Source: Bacteroidota bacterium
Lineage (GTDB): Bacteria > Bacteroidota > Ignavibacteria > SZUA-365
Assembly: GCA_018224415.1 (NCBI GenBank)
Contig: JAGTUZ010000262.1
Span: forward strand, 1 to 6,105
Direction of reading: 5' to 3'
DNA length: 6,105 nt
The notes under the pieces were generated by a model. That model saw only the letters and a program-made list of their open reading frames with translations. It was not told where the DNA came from and did no database searches. The position numbers were made by a program, and so were the translations under genes. Positions 1 to 5,101 of the stretch are shown here, one piece after another (positions within the stretch are counted from its first letter, which is position 1; the number at the start of each line of letters is the position of its first letter).

Positions 1-2
1 CC

Positions 3-713
3 ATGTTACGCCTGCTGTCCCTCGCCCTCCTGCTTTCCATCCATGCCCCGCTGCTGTCGGCACAGTCGCAGGGTGACGCCGCCGCGCTGCTCGACGCCGT
101 GAGCGCGCAGTATGACAAGGTGAACGATTACAAAGCCCGCATCCATGCGGTCATCGAGATGACCGGCTTGAGCGTGCCACCGATGGACGCAGTGCTGTAT
201 TTCAAGAAGCCCGACAACATCCAGATCGAAAGCGACGGCTTTGCCATGCTGCCCCGCGACGCCGTGGGCTTCCACCCGGCCATGTTCGACAAGGATGATT
301 ACGACCTCGTCCTGCAGGGCAGCGAGACCATCGGCGGCGTTGCCTGTTCGAAGGTGAAACTGCTCGCACGCTCCGACACCCTGCGCCTGCAGCGCGCGAT
401 GGTCTATATCGACGCGAAGCGCGCGATCATTCTGCGCATGGATTTCGATCCGGGTGCAGGGGCCTCGGCCACGGCCGATTTCACGTATGCACGTGTGGAC
501 GGGAAGTACTGGCTGCCCTCGCGCATCGACGTGGAAATGGAATCACCCATGCGCGGTCGGCGTCCCGGCCAGCGGAAGAAGTCCGACGACGGGAAACCGG
601 AGAACGCGAAGATCCGCATGACCTACACCGACTACGTCGTCAACCGCGGCATCCCCGACAGCGTCTTCGACAAGGACGCCGCGTCATCACAACGCGGCAG
701 GAAAAAGAAATGA
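3..713 (+). CDS. LolA/RseB-like periplasmic lipoprotein-sorting-type protein
   Basis: A 236-residue exported protein. Residues 1-20 form a signal peptide: a short n-region (MLR), a Leu-rich core and a likely signal peptidase I site LLSA|QS, leaving Gln21 as the mature N-terminus. There is no lipobox Cys, so it should be soluble in the periplasm. The mature part starts with an amphipathic helix (about 25-42), followed by alternating beta strands typical of the LolA/LolB/RseB fold: LYFKKPDNIQIES (65-77), VYIDAKRAIILRMDF (134-148), KYWLPSRIDVEM (168-179) and a closing strand ending in NRGIPDSVFDKD (214-225). Proteins of this type are often named outer membrane lipoprotein-sorting proteins; the true ligand is unknown. 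An Arg/Lys-rich stretch (184-193) and a basic tail (RGRKKK) are unusual additions. The first ATG lies two bases from the window edge, so its ribosome site cannot be seen. The stop overlaps the next start (ATGA), which indicates an operon with the M1 peptidase. The fold class is fairly sure; the function is not. Confidence 0.8.
   Translation: MLRLLSLALLLSIHAPLLSAQSQGDAAALLDAVSAQYDKVNDYKARIHAVIEMTGLSVPPMDAVLYFKKPDNIQIESDGFAMLPRDAVGFHPAMFDKDDYDLVLQGSETIGGVACSKVKLLARSDTLRLQRAMVYIDAKRAIILRMDFDPGAGASATADFTYARVDGKYWLPSRIDVEMESPMRGRRPGQRKKSDDGKPENAKIRMTYTDYVVNRGIPDSVFDKDAASSQRGRKKK
699..702 (+). promoter_or_regulatory. Shine-Dalgarno site that supports the peptidase start at 710
   Basis: AGGA lies 7 bases before the ATG at 710, inside the last codons of the upstream gene. 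It favours the overlapping ATGA start over the in-frame ATG at 743, which has no comparable site upstream. Confidence 0.6.
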
Positions 714-2656
714 CCCCCGACACCACGCCCGGAAACTCCGCCATGCGCATGCTGTTCATCGCTTTGTCCTTCCTGCTCTGCGGCACGGCGCTGCAGGCCT
801 CGACCGCCCTCATCGACGTCGTGCACTATCGTGCGCAAATCCGCTTTGACCTTTCAGCACAACAGGTCAATGGCGACGCCCGGATCACCGTGCGCAACGC
901 CGCGCGTGGCGCTCTGTCGCAAATCCCGTTCGACCTCGTTGCCATGACCGTCACCGCGGTGGAGGCGGGCGGCACGGCGGCTACGTTTCGCTACGACGAC
1001 CGCGTCCTGATCGTGGAGCTGTCCGCACCGCTGCCGGCGGGCGATACAACGGAAATCCGCATCCTGTATTCCGGATCTCCGGGCAACGAGGGCGGCGGCT
1101 TTCCCTGGGGCGGATGTCACTGGGGCGACGTCACCTATTTCATGGGCGTGGGCTTCACCGATCCCGACGTGTCGATGATGCGTCGGTGGCTGCCGTCGAA
1201 CGACATGCCGTCGGACAAGGCCACCTTCGACGTTTCCTTCATCGTGCCCGAAGGCCTCGTGGTCGCGGGCACCGGGCTGCTGCAGGAACGCAGTACAGCG
1301 AACGGAGAGGGCACCTGGCGCTGGGTGGAAACGCATCCCACCGCGACATATCTCTTCACCTACGCCATCAGCGACTACGCGATCGTGGAGGACGACTGGA
1401 ACGGTATCCCGATGTCGTATTTCGTTCCCCGTGCCGACTCGCTCCGCGCCGTGTTGTACTTCTCCACCGTCGCGGGCATGATGGACGTTTTCACGGAGCG
1501 TTTCGGTCCCTACCCCTTCGACAAGGTCGGCTACTGCATCACGCCGATCGGATCGATGGAACATCAGACCATGATCAGCTACGCCGCGCCGCTGTTCACC
1601 GGCCTTTCCGAAGCGGGCATGACGGCCGCGCACGAACTCGCGCACATGTGGTGGGGCGACTGGGTGACCTGCGCCGACTTCCGCGACGCCTGGCTGAACG
1701 AAGGATTCGCGGTGTTCAGTGAATTCCTCTACGCCGAGTCTCTCGGCGGAGCGGATGCGTACTTCGAGGCCGTGCGCAGCACGTCGCAGCGGTACCGCAT
1801 CTCCGACACGCGCAACGAAGGCATCTTCCCGCTGTTCGACTTCCCGCGTACGGCACCGTCGTCGAACTATCCGACAACCATCTACCACAAGGGCGGCGTG
1901 GTGCTGGCCATGCTGCGCGATGTCATGGGTGAGAACGCGTTCTTCGACGGCTTCCGCGCCTACGGACAGCGGCATGCGTATGGCAATGCCACAACGACAT
2001 CCTTCCGCCAGGTGATGGAAGAATTCCACGGCAGTGACCTCGGCTGGTTTTTCGACCAGTGGGTCATCGCCGCCGGCTGGCCGGAATACACCCTGCAGCG
2101 CGTGCTCGACGACACGGGCGCTCCACTGCGCATGCGATTGCAGCAAACGCAGGATCAGGAGAAATACCCATTGTTCGCGATGCCGATGGACCTCGCCATC
2201 ATCCGCAGCACGGGGGATACGGTCTGGAAGCGCATCGACACACGCGCCGAGGAGTTGCAGGAATTCACCTTCTCCGACATCGCCGCGAACGAAGTGCAGG
2301 GCGTCGTGCTCGACCCCCGCAACATCGTGCTCAAGCGTGTGGCCTACCGCACCGTCGGGGTGGAATCCGTTCCCCCGGTCGCGCCGGCCACGGGCTTCCG
2401 CGACATCTATCCGCAACCGTACGCCCCGTCACGCGACGGCATGCTCGCCGTCGGCCTCGTCACCGCGGAACGGTCCTCGGTCGCGGTGTACCTGCATGAC
2501 CTACTCGGCCGCCGCGTCGCCACACTGCACGATGGCGGCCTTTCTTCAGGAGACCACCTGCTCCGTTATGATGGCAGCCGGTTGACAAGCGGAGTGTACA
2601 CTCTTCTCCTCGTCAGCGACCGCGGCATGCAGGTCCGCGCACTCGTCGTCGAATAA
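710..2656 (+). CDS. Secreted M1-family zinc metallopeptidase with type IX sorting domain
   Basis: A 648-residue zinc peptidase of the M1 (aminopeptidase N / leukotriene A4 hydrolase) family. The zinc site is complete: HELAH at 308-312 and the third ligand Glu331 in WLNEGFA, giving the family spacing HExxH-x18-E. Glu309 is the expected catalytic base and Tyr392 in YHKGG the transition-state tyrosine. The substrate-binding GxMEN motif appears as GSMEH (281-285). Residues about 30-215 are the N-terminal beta-sandwich, about 220-470 the thermolysin-like catalytic domain, and about 470-545 a beta-rich domain; the large helical domain of classical aminopeptidase N is absent. Residues 566-648 form a type IX sorting domain, with YPQPYAP, a DLLGRRVATL strand and LTSGVYTLLL. 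The signal peptide is MRMLFIALSFLLCGTALQA, cut before STAL, and sits behind an 11-residue extension if the start is 710. The ATG at 743 would remove that extension. It is probably translated with the upstream LolA-like gene and released or anchored at the cell surface, where it would trim peptides. Substrate unknown. Confidence 0.95.
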   Translation: MTPDTTPGNSAMRMLFIALSFLLCGTALQASTALIDVVHYRAQIRFDLSAQQVNGDARITVRNAARGALSQIPFDLVAMTVTAVEAGGTAATFRYDDRVLIVELSAPLPAGDTTEIRILYSGSPGNEGGGFPWGGCHWGDVTYFMGVGFTDPDVSMMRRWLPSNDMPSDKATFDVSFIVPEGLVVAGTGLLQERSTANGEGTWRWVETHPTATYLFTYAISDYAIVEDDWNGIPMSYFVPRADSLRAVLYFSTVAGMMDVFTERFGPYPFDKVGYCITPIGSMEHQTMISYAAPLFTGLSEAGMTAAHELAHMWWGDWVTCADFRDAWLNEGFAVFSEFLYAESLGGADAYFEAVRSTSQRYRISDTRNEGIFPLFDFPRTAPSSNYPTTIYHKGGVVLAMLRDVMGENAFFDGFRAYGQRHAYGNATTTSFRQVMEEFHGSDLGWFFDQWVIAAGWPEYTLQRVLDDTGAPLRMRLQQTQDQEKYPLFAMPMDLAIIRSTGDTVWKRIDTRAEELQEFTFSDIAANEVQGVVLDPRNIVLKRVAYRTVGVESVPPVAPATGFRDIYPQPYAPSRDGMLAVGLVTAERSSVAVYLHDLLGRRVATLHDGGLSSGDHLLRYDGSRLTSGVYTLLLVSDRGMQVRALVVE

Positions 2657-2673
2657 GCAACTCTTCAGTGATA

Positions 2674-2714
2674 CAACGGCGTGTGCGGCTCGACCCGCGC
2701 ACGCCGTTGCCTTT
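2674..2714 (+). terminator. Strong hairpin after the peptidase gene, likely terminator
   Basis: Arms at 2674-2688 and 2695-2709 form a 15-bp stem (CAACGGCGTGTGCGG against CCGCGCACGCCGTTG, one G-U pair) closed by a six-base loop CTCGAC. It begins 17 bases after the TAA of the peptidase gene. The following CCTTT is a poor U-tract, so a classic intrinsic terminator is not certain. It lies between convergent genes and may also stop or protect the transcript from the opposite strand. Confidence 0.5.
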
Positions 2715-2741
2715 GAAATATCATCGCGCCGCATTCGGGAC

Positions 2742-2759
2742 GCATCGCATGAGCGATGC
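2742..2759. repeat. Perfect 7-bp hairpin in the convergent spacer
   Basis: GCATCGC (2742-2748), loop ATGA, GCGATGC (2753-2759). No T-run follows on either strand. It could help end transcription of the minus-strand gene that stops at 2795, or be a folding element with no such role. Confidence 0.4.
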
Positions 2760-2761
2760 AG

Positions 2762-2790
2762 GGGAACCTGCCACGGACGTTGCCGTTCCC
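2762..2790 (-). terminator. Imperfect hairpin just after the minus-strand gene, possible terminator
   Basis: The outer stem GGGAAC (2762-2767) pairs with GTTCCC (2785-2790). The inner stem GCCAC (2770-2774) pairs with GTTGC (2779-2783) with one mismatch and a GGAC loop. On the minus strand it starts 4 bases past the stop codon. There is no U-tract, so this is only a candidate, perhaps acting with the hairpin at 2742-2759. Confidence 0.3.
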
Positions 2791-2794
2791 GGGT

Positions 2795-4816
2795 TCATCG
2801 TACGAGCAGGCGCAGCACCCGCGTGGCGCCGTCGCGCTTGCGCAGTTCGACCAGGTACAGTCCCGCCCGCAATCGCGTTGCGTCCAGCGAGAGCAGCGTC
2901 TCGCCGGCTTGCGTCGTGATGTCCCGCGTGGGCAGCATCTCCCGCCCGATCACATCCGTCACGCGCAGTCTGTACGTTTCCTCCACCGGCGTGCGCAGGC
3001 GAAGATACACGGCGTCGCCCGCCGCTACCGGCTGCGGAAACAGCAGCGCCTCGAACGAAGGCGCTGCTGTCGTCCCGTCCAGGCGCACCGCCGGCCAGGT
3101 CTTGCGCGTCCCGTCGAATTCCACCGCGGTGAGCCGGTACCAGCGCGTCCCGGAGCGTGCCGACCTGTCGTCGAGCGCATATCGCAGATCCCCCGTTCCT
3201 CCCGACGCCATAACCGATCCCACCACCTGCCAAGGGCCCGTTTCACCGGGTCCGCGCTCGACGAGGTAGGATTGGATATTCACCTCGGCGGTCACCATCC
3301 ATGCGACGCGCGCACCATCGGCATGCGGCATGGCCGCGAGGAAAAGCAGTTCGACCGGAACCGGCCGGCTGCGATAGCAGGCGATGCCGTTGTTCGAGAA
3401 CAGGAGGAACAACGACACCAAGTGGCCGGGACCATCGGGTCTCTCCTGCGGTGTGTAGTACCGTTCCATGAGATCGATGTCGGTGATGTAATTCCCGGGG
3501 CCGATGGACTGCGGTGCGGCCGATCCGACCCTGGGAGTGGGCCCCCATACCTGGAAGAAGCTCCCCCATATCGTCACATCCACCAGGCGGCCGGTGGTAT
3601 TGTCGTTTGGGATGGTCGGGTCTATGGTGCTGGTGGGACGTGCATCCGCCACGGCAAGGAAACTCCTGCCGTACGCCGGCAGGGACAGATGCGCCATCGC
3701 TCCGCTCGGACCGAAGAGGCTGTTGGTCGAACTGAAAAACTGCACGTCCGATCCGGAGGGAACGGCCAGTCGCGGCAGCGGCGCCGTCAGGAGATGCCGT
3801 TCACGCACGCGGTACAGGTTCTCTCCGTGCCGGCGCAGCCAGATCCAGCGCTGCAGCGTGTCGCCGGAGAAGCTGTGGTCGCCAAGCGCGATGCCATGCG
3901 CCGCGGCTGCGGCGGGGACGTCCATCCGCATGCCCAGGCGGTAGGACAGCCGTCCCGAGCCGAACACGTCGCGTTGGGGACGTTGCAGGGAATCCCGCGT
4001 ATCCGGCACCAGCACGGCGACGCTGCCGACAAGCCCGGTCCCTCCGGGCCACTGTCCGCTGGTCACGTACAAACGCGTGCTGTCGACGAGCACCGGGGGT
4101 CCTCCGGCGGGCGGCTGGTACCAGCGGCGGCCGCCGTCCACCGCAAAACCATCGCCCCAGCGGGCGTAGGGCATCTCGCTCGACGTGATCGACCCGATGC
4201 TGTCATGAGTGGCGTTGCAGGTGGCGTAGATGAGTTCCGGCGTCGAAGACGGCGTGTCCCATCGCCAGACGCGGAAGGGCCCCTGATGCAGGTACATCGA
4301 ATCACATAACCCGGTCGGCTGCAGCAGGCAGATGCCCCAGAGCGGATCGACAAGATTGCAGGCATATATCCGGCCTTCCTCGTCGACATCGATGTTGTAG
4401 AGCGCGAACCAGTTCAGACCGAAGCCGAGGTTGGTGTTCGTGGCGGTCATGAAGGTATCCAGCGGTACCGGCAGTTCACCGCCCAGCCCCCGCCGCGTGA
4501 AATGCGCCGAGCGACCGAGATCCGTCCGTGGCTGGCCGCTCTGCGCGTCGAGGATATGGATGGATGGCGCGCTCCACATGGTCATCCCTGGCCGATGCGG
4601 GGAGACCACATACACGACTTCGCGTGTTTCGTCGTAGGCCAGTCGGGTGTACGCAAGCGAATCGTTCATCCAGGAGAAAGGGTGCTGGGACTGTCCCGTC
4701 GGCGGCGTCACCAGCCAGCGCTGTTCCCAGTCGATGTTGCCCTGCGCCGGGAGGCGGAGCAGGAGAAACGGCAGCATGAGCATGGAAAGAGTTGTCAAAC
4801 GGATCACAAGGCGCAT
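2795..4816 (-). CDS. Secreted T9SS-cargo protein, beta-propeller-like N-terminal domain
   Basis: A 673-residue exported protein of unknown function. The signal peptide is residues 1-24, with likely cleavage LPA|QGN. Residues about 28-330 carry repeated strand patterns such as LAYDETREVVYVV (59-71), IHILDAQSG (86-94) and YNIDVDEEGRIYACNLV (140-156), which recall beta-propeller-like secreted proteins; from memory the ACNL / PFRVWRWD / RWGDGFAV pattern resembles the DUF4623 family, which a profile search should test. Three cysteines (153, 163, 171; C-x9-C-x7-C) and QGPFRVWRWDTP (178-189) are kept in the paralogue at 5102. Residues 485-581 form a fibronectin/Ig-like domain common before sorting domains (PVEL, AWMVTAEVN, YLVERG, WYRLTAVEFDG). 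Residues 593-673 are the type IX sorting domain (FPQP, TDVIGREM, LRAGLYLVEL, final LLVR). The start is set by GGAGG 7 bases upstream. Divergent from its paralogue and convergent with the peptidase gene, so it is its own transcript. Secretion is well supported; the role is unknown. Confidence 0.9.
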   Translation of the reverse strand: MRLVIRLTTLSMLMLPFLLLRLPAQGNIDWEQRWLVTPPTGQSQHPFSWMNDSLAYTRLAYDETREVVYVVSPHRPGMTMWSAPSIHILDAQSGQPRTDLGRSAHFTRRGLGGELPVPLDTFMTATNTNLGFGLNWFALYNIDVDEEGRIYACNLVDPLWGICLLQPTGLCDSMYLHQGPFRVWRWDTPSSTPELIYATCNATHDSIGSITSSEMPYARWGDGFAVDGGRRWYQPPAGGPPVLVDSTRLYVTSGQWPGGTGLVGSVAVLVPDTRDSLQRPQRDVFGSGRLSYRLGMRMDVPAAAAAHGIALGDHSFSGDTLQRWIWLRRHGENLYRVRERHLLTAPLPRLAVPSGSDVQFFSSTNSLFGPSGAMAHLSLPAYGRSFLAVADARPTSTIDPTIPNDNTTGRLVDVTIWGSFFQVWGPTPRVGSAAPQSIGPGNYITDIDLMERYYTPQERPDGPGHLVSLFLLFSNNGIACYRSRPVPVELLFLAAMPHADGARVAWMVTAEVNIQSYLVERGPGETGPWQVVGSVMASGGTGDLRYALDDRSARSGTRWYRLTAVEFDGTRKTWPAVRLDGTTAAPSFEALLFPQPVAAGDAVYLRLRTPVEETYRLRVTDVIGREMLPTRDITTQAGETLLSLDATRLRAGLYLVELRKRDGATRVLRLLVR

Positions 4817-4823
4817 GGGTCAT

Positions 4824-4828
4824 CCTCC
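4824..4828 (-). promoter_or_regulatory. Shine-Dalgarno site of the minus-strand T9SS-cargo gene
   Basis: The minus strand reads GGAGG, 7 bases before the ATG whose first base is 4816. It fixes this start rather than the nearby out-of-frame ATG at 4823. A TATTAT on the same strand (4832-4837) is too close to this site to be its -10 element, and I found no convincing promoter for this gene. Confidence 0.75.
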
Positions 4829-4858
4829 ATCATAATACTGTTGTGCAAAAGACCCCGA

Positions 4859-4937
4859 GGTCTCCGGATTGTGACAGTTCCCCATTCGACGCGGAGACTG
4901 TAACATTCCCGGTGTCGTGGTGTCTCTTTCGGAGACC
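4859..4937. repeat. Inverted GTCTCCG repeats in the divergent control region
   Basis: GGTCTCCG (4859-4866) is matched exactly by its reverse complement CGGAGACC (4930-4937). A third copy of the heptamer, CGGAGAC, is at 4892-4898. A small hairpin GTCTC-TTTCG-GAGAC occupies 4922-4936. Three copies of one 7-mer in about 80 bases between divergent genes could be operator sites, but may be chance. Confidence 0.4.
4869..4906. repeat. Imperfect 10-bp inverted repeat, possible operator
   Basis: TTGTGACAGT (4869-4878) and ACTGTAACAT (4897-4906) are inverted copies agreeing at 8 of 10 positions, separated by 18 bases. The arms sit in the middle of the divergent spacer, where a dimeric regulator could bind. 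No regulator is encoded in the window. Confidence 0.3.
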
Positions 4938-4983
4938 GACCATTCAAGACATTCGAAATCCCAGCGGAATACGCGTTTCCATC

Positions 4984-5014
4984 TTGATTGATCTTGCGCT
5001 TTTCGGTATGTTTT
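4984..5014 (+). promoter_or_regulatory. Likely promoter of the gene at 5102
   Basis: TTGATT (4984-4989) is followed after 17 bases by TATGTT (5007-5012), a sigma70-like arrangement. The same bases also fit the Bacteroidetes pattern: TTG, about 20 bases, then TATGTTTT, one base off TAnnTTTG. It lies in the most AT-rich stretch of the spacer and would give a leader of roughly 80 bases. TATGAT at 5014-5019 is an alternative -10. Confidence 0.4.
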
Positions 5015-5089
5015 ATGATCGGGTCAATAAGTGTTTTGGCACGCTTCCCTCGAAGACAAACGAGATTCTTCAACATATTTCACTAGTAC

Positions 5090-5093
5090 GGAG
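5090..5093 (+). promoter_or_regulatory. Shine-Dalgarno site of the gene at 5102
   Basis: GGAG within ACGGAGAG, 8 bases before the ATG at 5102, in an otherwise AT-rich leader. It supports this start for the incomplete gene. Confidence 0.7.
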
Positions 5094-5101
5094 AGCTATC
5101 C

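Noticed and set aside
854..2416. A 520-codon minus-strand open frame antisense to the M1 peptidase
   Set aside because: The translation is rich in Arg, His, Gly and Val with no recognisable motif. The plus-strand frame holds a complete zinc peptidase. Long antisense frames are expected in GC-rich genes.
2756..4309. A 517-codon plus-strand open frame antisense to the 2795-4816 gene
   Set aside because: Low-complexity Arg/Gly/Pro/His-rich translation with no domain, signal peptide or good ribosome site. The minus-strand frame has a signal peptide, a paralogue and a type IX sorting domain.
4832..4837. TATTAT on the minus strand as a -10 box for the left gene
   Set aside because: Transcription would start within the GGAGG ribosome site and no -35 match exists at a suitable distance.
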